DNA of 64,000 nucleotides from the NCBI GenBank assembly GCA_030527645.1, contig JAUNAJ010000005.1, forward strand, positions 62,001 through 126,000. The letters are read 5' to 3'. This document shows, in pieces, positions 1-7,097 of this stretch. The translations under genes and the position numbers were made by a program. Positions within the stretch are counted from its first letter, which is position 1; each line of letters starts with the position of its first letter. The stretch is from Lachnospiraceae bacterium. GTDB taxonomy: Bacteria; Bacillota; Clostridia; Lachnospirales; Lachnospiraceae. The notes beneath the pieces were generated by a model that did no database searches, had not been told where the DNA came from, and worked only from the letters and a program-made list of their open reading frames with translations.

Positions 1-81
1 GAACTGGGTGTTCGGGAGGTGCCGGTGAAGCTGCATCCGCAGGTGACAGCAAAATTGAAAGTAAAGGTGAAGGAGGCCTGA
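1..81 (+). CDS. rplI: 50S ribosomal protein L9, 3' end (partial)
   Basis: The first 81 bases read as 26 codons plus TGA with no frame break. The peptide runs ELGVREVPVKLHPQV and ends in a Lys/Val-rich tail, KVKVKEA. This is the end of the C-terminal domain of L9, the elongated protein at the base of the L1 stalk of the large subunit. The order rplI then dnaB is common in Firmicutes and supports the call. The start and most of the gene lie upstream of the window. Confidence 0.85.
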   Translation, partial: ELGVREVPVKLHPQVTAKLKVKVKEA

Positions 82-105
82 CAGGGCCTGAGGCAGACCT
101 TGGAG

Positions 106-135
106 GCACCCGCTTGTGCGGGTGCTTTCCGTTTT
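106..135 (+). terminator. hairpin between rplI and dnaB
   Basis: An 8-bp GC-rich stem, GCACCCGC paired with GCGGGTGC around a TTGT loop, is followed by TTTCCGTTTT. It sits 30 bases before the dnaB start, so it could end rplI transcription or act as a partial attenuator between the two genes. The T tract is interrupted, so full termination is uncertain. Confidence 0.55.
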
Positions 136-166
136 GTGCAGACTTTGCAGGAAAGGAGAGACAGTT

Positions 167-1507
167 ATGGAAGAAGCGCTTGTGAAACGGATTCTTCCTC
201 ACAGCATTGAAGCAGAGCAGTCAGTGATCGGTTCTATGCTGATGGGGCGGGAGGCTATAATGACTGCTTCAGAGATCATTACTGCTGACGATTTCTATCA
301 ACATCAGTATGGTGTAATCTTCGAGGCGATGGTAGAGCTTTTTAATGAAGGGAAAGCAGTAGATACGGTCACACTTCAAAATCGTCTTAGGGAGAAGGAT
401 GTACCGCCTGAAATCTCGGAAATGGAATTTGTCAGAGATCTTCTCTCGGCAGTCCCTACATCGGCCAATGTGAAGCAGTATGCCGTGATTGTCAGTGAAA
501 AGGCTGTACTGCGGCGCCTGATCCGCCTGACAGAGGAGATTGAAAATAACTGTTATCTGAACAAGGATCCTGTGGATACGATCCTGGAGGAATCGGAGAA
601 AAAACTGTTCCGCTTGTTTCAGCAGAGAGACGGAGGAGATATGACACCTATTCGGCAGGTGGTCATGGAGGCTCTTGAAGGAATCGAACGGGCATCAAAG
701 GCGAAAGGAACAGTAACCGGTCTGTCAACCGGCTTTACGGATCTGGATTACAAGACCTCCGGCCTTCAGAAGTCGGATCTGATCCTTGTTGCCGCAAGAC
801 CGTCGATGGGTAAAACTGCTCTTGTATTAAATATGGCGGAGCATATGGCTTTTCGACAGAATAAATCCGTCGCAATCTTTAGTCTCGAGATGTCCAAGGT
901 ACAGCTGATGAATCGACTGCTGGCGATGGAATCCCGGGTCAATTCGCAGAACCTCCGTACCGGAAATCTGAAGGATGATGAGTGGAGCAGTCTGATCGAA
1001 TCGGCAGGCGGAATCGGTGATTCCCGTCTGATCATTGATGATACTCCGGGTATTACAATTCGTGAGCTTCGATCTAAATGCAGGAAGTATAAGCTTGAGC
1101 ATGGTCTGGATATTATTATGATTGATTATCTGCAGCTGATGTCCGGGGGCGGTAAGGGGAATGAATCGAGACAGCAGGAAATCTCAGATATTTCCCGATC
1201 TCTGAAGGCTCTTGCACGAGAGCTGGATGTTCCTGTTCTTGCACTTTCTCAGCTTAGCCGTGCGGTAGAGAGCCGTACGGATCACAGGCCAATGCTGTCG
1301 GATCTGAGAGAATCGGGAGCTATTGAGCAGGATGCAGATGTAGTAATGTTTATCTATAGAGATGACTATTATAATCATGATTCAGAAATGAAGGGCGTTG
1401 CGGAGATTATTATAGCCAAACAAAGAAACGGCCCGATCGGAACCGTGAATCTTGTGTGGCTTCCTGATTATACCAAGTTCATGAACCTGGAACAGGAGAG
1501 GCGATGA
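167..1507 (+). CDS. dnaB: replicative DNA helicase DnaB
   Basis: Hexameric 5'-3' helicase that unwinds DNA at the replication fork and is loaded at oriC. The protein has 446 residues, usual for the family. An N-terminal helical domain (about residues 10-110) is followed by a linker and a RecA-like ATPase domain with Walker A ARPSMGKTAL near residue 210, the Walker B stretch IIMIDYLQLM, and the LSQLSR and DLRESGAIEQDAD motifs. The ATG at 167 is chosen because GGAGA lies just before it and homologues start near this point; the frame is open further upstream to a GTG at 116. It follows rplI as in many Firmicutes. Confidence 0.95.
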   Translation: MEEALVKRILPHSIEAEQSVIGSMLMGREAIMTASEIITADDFYQHQYGVIFEAMVELFNEGKAVDTVTLQNRLREKDVPPEISEMEFVRDLLSAVPTSANVKQYAVIVSEKAVLRRLIRLTEEIENNCYLNKDPVDTILEESEKKLFRLFQQRDGGDMTPIRQVVMEALEGIERASKAKGTVTGLSTGFTDLDYKTSGLQKSDLILVAARPSMGKTALVLNMAEHMAFRQNKSVAIFSLEMSKVQLMNRLLAMESRVNSQNLRTGNLKDDEWSSLIESAGGIGDSRLIIDDTPGITIRELRSKCRKYKLEHGLDIIMIDYLQLMSGGGKGNESRQQEISDISRSLKALARELDVPVLALSQLSRAVESRTDHRPMLSDLRESGAIEQDADVVMFIYRDDYYNHDSEMKGVAEIIIAKQRNGPIGTVNLVWLPDYTKFMNLEQERR

Positions 1508-1531
1508 AGAAGAAAAAGCTGCAAAAAGAAA

Positions 1532-1565
1532 AGAGCCGATGGATTCCTCCATCGGCTCTGCTTAT
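1532..1565. terminator. bidirectional terminator between dnaB and ferredoxin
   Basis: A perfect 12-bp stem (1532-1543 with 1548-1559, loop TTCC) lies between the convergent dnaB and ferredoxin genes. On the minus strand the stem runs into a T-rich tract (complement of the A-rich 1521-1531); on the plus strand it runs into GCTTATTT. It probably serves both genes, better for the minus strand. Confidence 0.75.
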
Positions 1566-1591
1566 TTCATGGTGTACTTATTGCTGAAAGA

Positions 1592-1762
1592 TCAACCCTC
1601 AGAAATTGCTCCTACAGGGCAAGCATCTGCACATGTTCCGCAATCAACACAAGCATCAGCATCGATTACATACTGTCCATCACCGTCTTTGATAGCCTCG
1701 TTTGGGCACTCGCCTGCACATGTTCCGCAAGATACACAATCGCTGGAAATTACGTATGCCAT
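1592..1762 (-). CDS. 2[4Fe-4S] clostridial-type ferredoxin
   Basis: A 56-residue low-potential electron carrier of the cytoplasm, typical of anaerobes. Two cluster motifs are visible: CVSCGTCAGECP near the N-terminus and CVDCGTCADACP in the second half, each giving CxxCxxCxxxCP. The internal twofold repeat (VISSDCVSCG and VIDADACVDCG) is the family's gene-duplication signature. The ATG at 1762 has AAGGAGG a few bases before it and gives the usual length; a longer frame from 1792 only adds a lysine-rich stretch without similarity. It stands alone on the minus strand, so its redox partner cannot be told from context. Confidence 0.93.
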   Translation of the reverse strand: MAYVISSDCVSCGTCAGECPNEAIKDGDGQYVIDADACVDCGTCADACPVGAISEG

Positions 1763-1819
1763 TTTTTTTTCCTCCTTATATATTTCCATCATTTTGCGCT
1801 TCTCCTGAAGCTTATTAAC

Positions 1820-1848
1820 ATTCTATCCTACCTCATTCTGAAATACAA
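1820..1848 (-). promoter_or_regulatory. candidate promoter for ferredoxin
   Basis: On the minus strand TTGTAT (1843-1848) and TAGAAT (1820-1825) are separated by 17 bases, a fair sigma-A type match. The start of transcription would fall about 50 bases before the ferredoxin start codon. No operator was recognised. Confidence 0.5.
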
Positions 1849-2066
1849 GTATAAATTTGTGAACATTTAAAGATAGTTGCCGTTCACGGGAACTAAAGAT
1901 ACGGATTGAAGTGGCCGGAGCTCATTCTGTGAATGGAAATACAGGGGAACAGGTCGTATCCGGAAAAGAGTATGAAGTTCTTGCATGTGAAATTAAAAGG
2001 AGTTATAATGACGAGAAAGTAACTGTGAAAAGTTGCATTATACTATATATTAAGGAGGAATGTCCG

Positions 2067-2270
2067 ATGGCAGCAATCAATAAAGGAATGACAATCGGAG
2101 AACTGCTGGAGAAGGATCGCAATATTGCGGGTATCCTGATGAGAGCAGGTATGCATTGCATTGGATGTCCGTCTGCACAGGGTGAATCTCTGGAAGAGGC
2201 GGCTATGGTTCACGGAATGAATGCAGATCTGCTGGAAGCCCAGATCAACGATTATCTTTCTGCGAAATAA
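2067..2270 (+). CDS. DUF1858 domain protein
   Basis: A 67-residue protein. The motif [10 protein letters not shown], then a hydrophobic helix, then [19 protein letters not shown] is the DUF1858 pattern, with a CxxC pair in HCIGCP. Family members are small, probably cytoplasmic, and common in anaerobes, sometimes fused to or beside redox proteins; the function is not established. The ATG at 2067 is chosen because TAAGGAGGA precedes it; the frame is open further upstream to 1911 but with no family similarity. The nearest neighbour is the ferredoxin, but it is divergently transcribed and a link between the two is only a guess. Confidence 0.8.
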   Translation: MAAINKGMTIGELLEKDRNIAGILMRAGMHCIGCPSAQGESLEEAAMVHGMNADLLEAQINDYLSAK

Positions 2271-2357
2271 TTCGTTATATTGAAAGAACGAAATATGGTA
2301 ACTGCTCTGAATAGTTACGAAATATGTAATAAAGAGGAAAGAAAGTATGCTCCTTTT

Positions 2358-2409
2358 TCATTACAGCAAAGAAAGAACGTCTCTGGACGTTCTTTTTTTG
2401 CTGTAGTGA
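2358..2409 (+). terminator. long-stem terminator downstream of DUF1858 gene
   Basis: A 24-bp helix (2358-2381 with 2386-2409, loop TCTG) pairs throughout with only two G-T pairs. The inner part, AGAACGTC-TCTG-GACGTTCT followed by seven Ts, is a standard intrinsic terminator; the outer A/T arm lengthens it. Confidence 0.8.
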
Positions 2410-2473
2410 AAATGTGCAGACAGTAAGCCTTGTGTATTCATACGGAAACTGTATGAGTACCTTACAGAATACT

Positions 2474-2646
2474 GCTCGTGAACGGTAACATATTTTGGTT
2501 GCTGTTCACGGGTAATGTTCTGCGAGGTGTTTTCATGCAGTTTCTGCATGAAAACCCGAGGATTACAGCGCCAGATTGCGCGTCAGCGCAATCTGTGTGC
2601 ATCGCGAAGCGTGTTACAGTTCACCCCGTGAACTGTAACATATTTT
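2474..2646. repeat. modular intergenic repeat built of hairpins
   Basis: No gene fits this stretch. It carries four successive inverted repeats: GTGAAC/GTTCAC (2478-2483 with 2514-2519), an 11-bp stem at 2530-2554, a 9-bp stem at 2573-2594 and a 12-bp stem with a CCC loop at 2613-2639. A 19-base direct repeat with one mismatch, GTGAAC-N-GTAACATATTTT, begins at 2478 and again at 2628 and brackets the unit. Shorter matches to GTGAAC-N-GTAAC recur in other intergenic spaces of the window (20401, 57587). This looks like a dispersed non-coding repeat, possibly a miniature mobile element; no transposase is nearby. Confidence 0.55.
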
Positions 2647-2678
2647 GCGGCACAGGGAAAACATAAAGGAATCCGTCC

Positions 2679-2707
2679 TTGCATAATCGGAGAATTAACG
2701 GTATAAT
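2679..2707 (+). promoter_or_regulatory. promoter of first pseudo-signal-peptidase gene
   Basis: TTGCAT (2679-2684), a 17-base spacer, then a consensus TATAAT (2702-2707), 40 bases before the start codon. The second paralogue has the same -35 hexamer, spacer length and -10 at 4885-4913. Confidence 0.75.
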
Positions 2708-2746
2708 TTAGAACGAGGTTTTGTAAAATTATTAAGGGGAAACAAA

Positions 2747-3886
2747 ATGGCTAGAATTTTTAAATACATTTTTCGTATATTACTGATTGCATATGTCGCA
2801 TTGATCCTTGCGTTGGTGATTCCTCCGCTTATAGGTTATACTACCGCAACTGTACAGCAACCATCGGCTGGAAATCAGTCAGTTGGTACAGTGGATTATG
2901 CAAAACGAATTCCGCTGGAGGAGCTTGCTGTCGGTGACAGAATTCTTGTAACCGGTTCAGGGAGCGTGAATGTATATACGGTTCAGGCTGTCGATGTTGA
3001 GCGTGCGGTGGTTGTGGCTGCTGATTCAGAAAATCCGGAGATTCCGGTACGTTCGTATGTTTACAGAGTGATCGTTGCTGTGCCGATGATTGGTTATGTT
3101 GTTATTGCACTCCAATCGCTGCAGGGAGTGCTTGCTTTGGCGGCTGCAGCAGCTGTCTTGCTTCTGTTATGTATTCTTACAGGCGTCTGGAGCAGAAATG
3201 TAAAAGAAAGAAAGCTTGCGGAAAAGGACGCAAAGAAATCCGCTGGCAAGGAGCCTGAGGGTGATCCTGAGACAAAAGCAAGTGCCGGTGAAGATGGGGA
3301 GAGAGCTTTCAGCCCAAGAGCTGAGGCATATTTTGCAGCTCGGAGAGCCGAACAGAATCGTCCGGCTGCCATTGAAGAATATGAAGATTTTCCTGGTGAA
3401 CAGGTAGAAAACAATAACGGAAAGTCGTCTGATCTGCAGACAGGGGATGAACAGCAGAGTTATTTCGATGATGATGAGGAAGACGATGCTTTGGACGCGT
3501 GGCTTCATGATGACGTCGATGAAGAGGATCTGTTTTCCGGGATGAGCAATAATGATGCTACAGAGTCGTTAATGGCAACTGCGCGTTTGTTTGCCATGAA
3601 CCGGGCGGCTCAGCTGAAGTCTCAGATCGCGTCGGAGGAATCGGAACCTACCAGAGTTCTTTCTACAGATGAAATAATATCCGTGAAGGAATCGGATTCC
3701 GATGTCATGAATCGCGAATTGCAGTCAGAGAAAACGGAAGAAGGCAAAAGGGCTGTAAAAGTAAAGACATCACCTGCTAAAGAGATAGAGGTAGATAAAG
3801 TTATTAATCTGAAAGAGCTGAAAGAACTGGATGAGGATAGTCAGCAGATTATTCTGACGATCAATATCAAGGTTGTTCCTGAATAA
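2747..3886 (+). CDS. SipW-like pseudo-signal-peptidase with acidic tail (paralogue 1)
   Basis: A 379-residue membrane protein of unknown function. A first membrane helix (about 8-30), an outside domain (about 31-112), and a second helix (about 125-148) precede a long, charged, Glu/Asp-rich cytoplasmic tail. The outside domain follows the archaeal/SipW-type signal peptidase layout: a VGTVDYAK strand, LAVGDRILV (family: GDvI), and VPMIGYVV before the second helix (family: VPYxGYV). The family's catalytic SGSMEP serine motif is replaced by QPSAGNQS, and the His of the THR motif is replaced (NVYTV). It therefore looks inactive as a peptidase; this is inference from motif comparison. It has its own promoter and terminator. 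The paralogue at 4991 is alike over the first 150 residues while the tails differ. Confidence 0.7.
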   Translation: MARIFKYIFRILLIAYVALILALVIPPLIGYTTATVQQPSAGNQSVGTVDYAKRIPLEELAVGDRILVTGSGSVNVYTVQAVDVERAVVVAADSENPEIPVRSYVYRVIVAVPMIGYVVIALQSLQGVLALAAAAAVLLLLCILTGVWSRNVKERKLAEKDAKKSAGKEPEGDPETKASAGEDGERAFSPRAEAYFAARRAEQNRPAAIEEYEDFPGEQVENNNGKSSDLQTGDEQQSYFDDDEEDDALDAWLHDDVDEEDLFSGMSNNDATESLMATARLFAMNRAAQLKSQIASEESEPTRVLSTDEIISVKESDSDVMNRELQSEKTEEGKRAVKVKTSPAKEIEVDKVINLKELKELDEDSQQIILTINIKVVPE

Positions 3887-3913
3887 GGAATAACGGGCAC
3901 TGTTGGATGAATG

Positions 3914-3949
3914 AAAAAGCATCGATGCATGTTGCATCGATGCTTTTTT
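3914..3949. terminator. bidirectional terminator
   Basis: AAAAAGCATCGATGCA pairs with its complement around a TGT loop, with A and T runs on the two outer sides (3914-3949). It separates two convergent genes and can serve both strands. Confidence 0.85.
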
Positions 3950-3963
3950 GAAGTATTTGCAAA

Positions 3964-4725
3964 TTATTTATGAAGAGGATGAACTCTGAACCAGTAGGTA
4001 TAGAGATATCGGAATCCGAGAGATCGATATAGTCCGATTGCCGGTTCGTTGTCTGAAACCACCTGGAGATAAGCGTGAATAGCTCCGCGTTCTCTGCCTT
4101 TGTTGAGTAATGCTGAACAAAGGGTGCTTGCAAGATGGGCTCTTCGGAAATTCGGATGCACATGAATAGCATAAATCCCGATATAGTCCCGATCTAAAAT
4201 CCCAAGTCCGGTAGCAGCAACTTTTCCGTCGATTGAAATAGAAGCACACAGGGTTTCTTTCGGAATTGCCCGATACATAGAAGGTACGACGGAGCGATGC
4301 ATGATGTTAGTAGTGTTTTTTAATGCGAAGAGTGACTGCAGCCAGCTTTCAGAAATGATATTGCTGATATCAACAGTTACCTCATGATTGCTGATCTGGA
4401 TCAGATGGTCCAGATCAGCAATCATGCAATCAGTGGAGTGCTGTATCTCATATCCTCTGTTCTGCAGCATAGAGTCAAGGGAAGGAGAAACCAAAGGGGA
4501 TATTTTAAATATAGAAGGGGTGCCCCATTTTTGGTATTCCTGCTCGCAATAGGAGATTTTTGTTTCGAAGGGGATCAGTGATTCGCCGATCTGTTCTACG
4601 CAATTTGTCCGGTGGGTATAAAAGTAGGAGAAGCGCAGCAGCCATCCGTCATAAAATTGCACCTGATGAGATGGCCATGCATTAAGCGACAGATCTTCAA
4701 TTGTCTTAATCAGCTGAATGTCCAT
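3964..4725 (-). CDS. GNAT family N-acetyltransferase
   Basis: A 253-residue protein. The N-terminal half has the pattern NAWPS...YDGWLLRFS..YTHRTNCV, known from a family of two-part GNAT acetyltransferases; the C-terminal half (about 140-250) is a GNAT fold with the acetyl-CoA loop region HPNFRRAHLASTL and a closing AIGLYRSLGFR. It would transfer an acetyl group from acetyl-CoA to an unknown substrate. The ATG at 4725 is chosen because GAGGAG lies before it; the open frame reaches 4833 without similarity. It sits on the opposite strand between two paralogous membrane-protein genes, each side closed by a terminator or promoter, as if inserted between them. Confidence 0.85.
   Translation of the reverse strand: MDIQLIKTIEDLSLNAWPSHQVQFYDGWLLRFSYFYTHRTNCVEQIGESLIPFETKISYCEQEYQKWGTPSIFKISPLVSPSLDSMLQNRGYEIQHSTDCMIADLDHLIQISNHEVTVDISNIISESWLQSLFALKNTTNIMHRSVVPSMYRAIPKETLCASISIDGKVAATGLGILDRDYIGIYAIHVHPNFRRAHLASTLCSALLNKGRERGAIHAYLQVVSDNEPAIGLYRSLGFRYLYTYWFRVHPLHK
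4383..4426. repeat. 18-bp perfect inverted repeat inside the acetyltransferase gene
   Basis: Bases 4383-4400 are the exact reverse complement of 4409-4426, with an 8-base spacer. The repeat lies in coding sequence around the peptide MIADLDHLIQISNH. A stem this long without mismatch is unusual inside a gene. Confidence 0.9.
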
Positions 4726-4841
4726 TCTGTACTCCTCGTAAAAAATTTCCGTAATAAAAATTGAAAATGGAATTCCTGAATGCAGAATGTTTCCACGGTC
4801 TGAAAACCTGCAGAAGCCAGCAGTCCGGAACATTTTCCAGT

Positions 4842-4870
4842 ATAATATAAGAAGAGTTAAAACTCAACAA
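4842..4870 (-). promoter_or_regulatory. candidate promoter of the acetyltransferase gene
   Basis: On the minus strand TTGTTG (4865-4870) and TATTAT (4842-4847) are 17 bases apart. This places the transcript start about 110 bases before the chosen ATG. It is divergent from, and close to, the plus-strand promoter at 4885. Confidence 0.5.
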
Positions 4871-4884
4871 CCATTGCTAGCTGC

Positions 4885-4913
4885 TTGCATAACTTGCTGA
4901 TTGAGAGTATAAT
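4885..4913 (+). promoter_or_regulatory. promoter of second pseudo-signal-peptidase gene
   Basis: TTGCAT (4885-4890), 17 bases, TATAAT (4908-4913); hexamers and spacing are identical to the promoter of the paralogue at 2679. The start codon is 77 bases beyond the -10. Confidence 0.75.
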
Positions 4914-4990
4914 TACTGATGATATTTTGAGCAGAGGAGCTGCTCGACCTGACTTAAGTTACCGGATAGATGTATTAGGAGAAAATTAAG

Positions 4991-6214
4991 ATGGCAAAAT
5001 TTTTAAGAATAATTTTTAATCTCTTGCTGGTTTGCTACATTGCTGCGGCATTAGCGATCGTTGTACCGCCTCTGGTAGGTGTTGCAACTGCTGTGACAAT
5101 AGAGGGAACCGCCGGCAATCAGGAGCTTGGAGCGGTTAATTACGCCTGGCGAACCTCTCTCAGAGCAATTCAGCCAGGGGATGAGATTCTGGTTACGGAT
5201 GAAGGGACTGTCAATGTTTATACAGTACAGGCTGTAGATGCTGATAATACAGTTGTTACCACGACGGAAAACACAGAAGTAACAGTGAGAACCTATGTGT
5301 ATAAAATGCTGCTGACTGTCCCATATGTGGGATATCTTGCAATCGGCATGCAGAGCTCTGAAGGGATGATCATCCTTGCTGCCATAGCCGGAACGCTGCT
5401 TCTCCTCTGCATTCTCACGGCTGTCTGGTGCAGAAGGAAAAGAGTAAAGAGAATGGAAGACGAAGAAGATCGTGCAGACGAGGAAGAGACTGAATTCTTC
5501 CAGAATCTTGCTTCTCAGAAAAGAGAATCCGATGCACAGGCTGAGGCTGCATATACTGAAAAACAGATGACCGGCTCTTTTGCAGCTACAACGAAAGTGC
5601 AGCCTGCGCCGGATGAGGAATATGAAGAGCTGCCTGAAGAAATATCGGAACAACCAGATTCCCTTCCTGAGCCGGCAGAGAATGCCGGCAAAGCGGAAGA
5701 AGATCCTGCCACTGCTGAGGAAGCACTGTTCGATGGAGAAGCTGTAAGAGCAGGTGAAGCTGATACGGCAGGGGAAGAGGATAATTCCGGTGAGCTGCCG
5801 GAAACGAAACAGGAGAAGGCAGCAGAACAGACAGACCCTGACGAACCGGATAGGAGCGGAAGCGTGACTGAGCCGGAGGAAGTGCAGGATGCATCAGAGG
5901 ATGAACTGGAAGCCGGCAATGAGGAGATGGCTGTTGAGAGAGCTGTCGAAACCGGCAATATCCCAGGTGTGCAGGCGGCTCTTGAGGCGGCGCTTGATAC
6001 ACAGCAGATCCAGCGTCATGTGCGAAGAAACGAAGTGGCGTACAGGCAGGAGACAGAGGCAGAGCAGGAGGAAGCGGAAGAGATAGAACTTGCAATGCCC
6101 GTACATACTGTGGATGAATATCTTCAGAAGGCGTATGCACAGGGGGAGGATCCAATGGTCAGAAAGGATGAACTGACCGGAGTGACCTACGTTGATTATT
6201 CTGAGTGTATTTAA
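4991..6214 (+). CDS. SipW-like pseudo-signal-peptidase with acidic tail (paralogue 2)
   Basis: A 407-residue membrane protein, paralogue of the gene at 2747. Shared landmarks are the N-terminal helix ending VVPPLVG, AGNQELGAVNYAW, QPGDEILV, NVYTVQAVDA, VPYVGYLA and the second helix ending CILTAVWCRRK. The tail (about 150-407) is strongly acidic and rich in Glu and Ala, then closes with a more ordinary stretch ending YVDYSECI. The equivalent of the signal-peptidase serine motif reads EGTAGNQE, with no serine at all, so peptidase activity is unlikely. Possible roles are membrane scaffolding or substrate binding; neither is shown by the sequence. It has its own promoter and terminator and is followed by the ribosomal operon. 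Confidence 0.7.
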   Translation: MAKFLRIIFNLLLVCYIAAALAIVVPPLVGVATAVTIEGTAGNQELGAVNYAWRTSLRAIQPGDEILVTDEGTVNVYTVQAVDADNTVVTTTENTEVTVRTYVYKMLLTVPYVGYLAIGMQSSEGMIILAAIAGTLLLLCILTAVWCRRKRVKRMEDEEDRADEEETEFFQNLASQKRESDAQAEAAYTEKQMTGSFAATTKVQPAPDEEYEELPEEISEQPDSLPEPAENAGKAEEDPATAEEALFDGEAVRAGEADTAGEEDNSGELPETKQEKAAEQTDPDEPDRSGSVTEPEEVQDASEDELEAGNEEMAVERAVETGNIPGVQAALEAALDTQQIQRHVRRNEVAYRQETEAEQEEAEEIELAMPVHTVDEYLQKAYAQGEDPMVRKDELTGVTYVDYSECI

Positions 6215-6240
6215 CCGGTTAACCGTTTGGTTTACGGATA

Positions 6241-6287
6241 CAGGAACACCGGAGAACAGCATGACTGTTCTCCGGTGTTCCTGTTTA
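6241..6287 (+). terminator. terminator ahead of the ribosomal operon
   Basis: A perfect 19-bp stem (6241-6259 with 6265-6283, loop CATGA) followed by TTT. It insulates the ribosomal operon from the upstream membrane-protein gene. Confidence 0.8.
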
Positions 6288-6387
6288 ATGGGAGCAGTAT
6301 GGATCGAATGCTGTAATAATGCACAAAAAAACCGGCATATTTTCTGGAGATTCTCTGAAAATGATAAGTAAAAAAAACGAAAAACAC

Positions 6388-6416
6388 TTGCTTTTTACAG
6401 AGGAAAAGCATATAAT
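6388..6416 (+). promoter_or_regulatory. promoter of the S10-spc ribosomal operon
   Basis: TTGCTT (6388-6393), 17 bases, TATAAT (6411-6416). It lies about 225 bases before rpsJ and is the only strong promoter seen upstream of the operon. Confidence 0.8.
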
Positions 6417-6492
6417 AACCCGTGTTGTGACATGATAGCGATGAAGCGTGAGGTTGCTGCAGACGTTGCAGGTTTTCCGTGGAGCGAATGTC

Positions 6493-6607
6493 AAGTTAGA
6501 AAACTGGCGACAAGTCACTGTACCCAACTTAAAAAGGTCCGCTGAAGTGCGGAACAGCGTGTGTGGTTCACGACACACACGGGCATGTGTACAGTCACCA
6601 CTTGTCG
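6493..6607 (+). promoter_or_regulatory. structured leader of rpsJ (possible autoregulatory RNA)
   Basis: The 5' leader folds into a closed multi-branch structure by eye. CGACAAGT (6508-6515) pairs with ACTTGTCG (6600-6607), and ACTGTAC (6517-6523) pairs with GTACAGT (6589-6595). Inside are two hairpins, TCCGC/GCGGA (6538-6553) and an 8-bp CGTGTGTG/CACACACG stem (6558-6581). Ribosomal operons often carry leaders that bind one of their own products; L4 does so for the S10 operon of Escherichia coli. I do not recognise this fold as a named family. There is no T run after the closing stem, so control would act on translation or stability rather than by simple termination. Confidence 0.55.
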
Positions 6608-6643
6608 TACTGCTAAAAGTGCGAATAGGAGGCGACTTTTTTT

Positions 6644-6961
6644 ATGGCAAATCAGGTAATGAGAATCACACTCAAAGCGTATGATCATCAGATTGTTGAT
6701 TCATCCGCAGCAAAAATCATCGAAACAGTTAAGAGAAATGGAGCACAGGTGAGTGGACCTGTTCCGCTTCCGACCAAGAAAGAGGTTGTTACAATTCTGA
6801 GAGCGGTTCACAAATACAAAGACTCCCGCGAGCAGTTCGAGCAGCGTACCCACAAAAGACTGATCGACATCATTGCTCCGACTCAGAAGACTGTGGATGC
6901 TCTTTCCAGACTGGAGATGCCGGCTGGTGTTTACATCGACATCAAGATGAAAACAAAATAA
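6644..6961 (+). CDS. rpsJ: 30S ribosomal protein S10
   Basis: 105 residues, full length. S10 sits in the head of the small subunit and also acts with NusB in transcription antitermination. The family signatures [13 protein letters not shown] near the start and [15 protein letters not shown] in the middle are clear. AGGAGG is 11 bases before the ATG. It is the first gene of the operon, separated from rplC by 136 bases that hold a second RNA structure. Confidence 0.97.
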   Translation: MANQVMRITLKAYDHQIVDSSAAKIIETVKRNGAQVSGPVPLPTKKEVVTILRAVHKYKDSREQFEQRTHKRLIDIIAPTQKTVDALSRLEMPAGVYIDIKMKTK

Positions 6962-7016
6962 TCAAAAGCCATAACATCAGTTAATTGATATAGAAGTAAT
7001 CGCAAACAAATAACAA

Positions 7017-7074
7017 CAGCGCATTCCACTTATATCTGTTAACTAGAATGAGCTCCCGCAAGGGCGCTCCGCTG
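7017..7074 (+). promoter_or_regulatory. three-way-junction-like structure before rplC
   Basis: CAGCG (7017-7021) pairs with CGCTG (7070-7074); CATTC (7022-7026) pairs with GAATG (7046-7050); and AGC...GCT (7051-7053 with 7066-7068) continues into CCC-GCAA-GGG with a GNRA-type tetraloop. The pairs are nested and leave almost no unpaired junction bases. It lies in an otherwise empty gap just before the rplC ribosome binding site, where a regulatory fold would be useful. Confidence 0.45.
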
Positions 7075-7097
7075 TAGAAAAACAGGAGGTACAAAGG

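Noticed and set aside
1539-1808. Plus-strand open frame opposite the ferredoxin
   Set aside because: It overlaps the terminator and the ferredoxin on the other strand, whose cluster-binding motifs are unmistakable.
5515-5958. Serine-rich minus-strand open frame opposite the acidic tail of paralogue 2
   Set aside because: GAG/GAA codons read backwards as CTC/TTC and similar give Ser/Leu-rich nonsense; no ribosome site.
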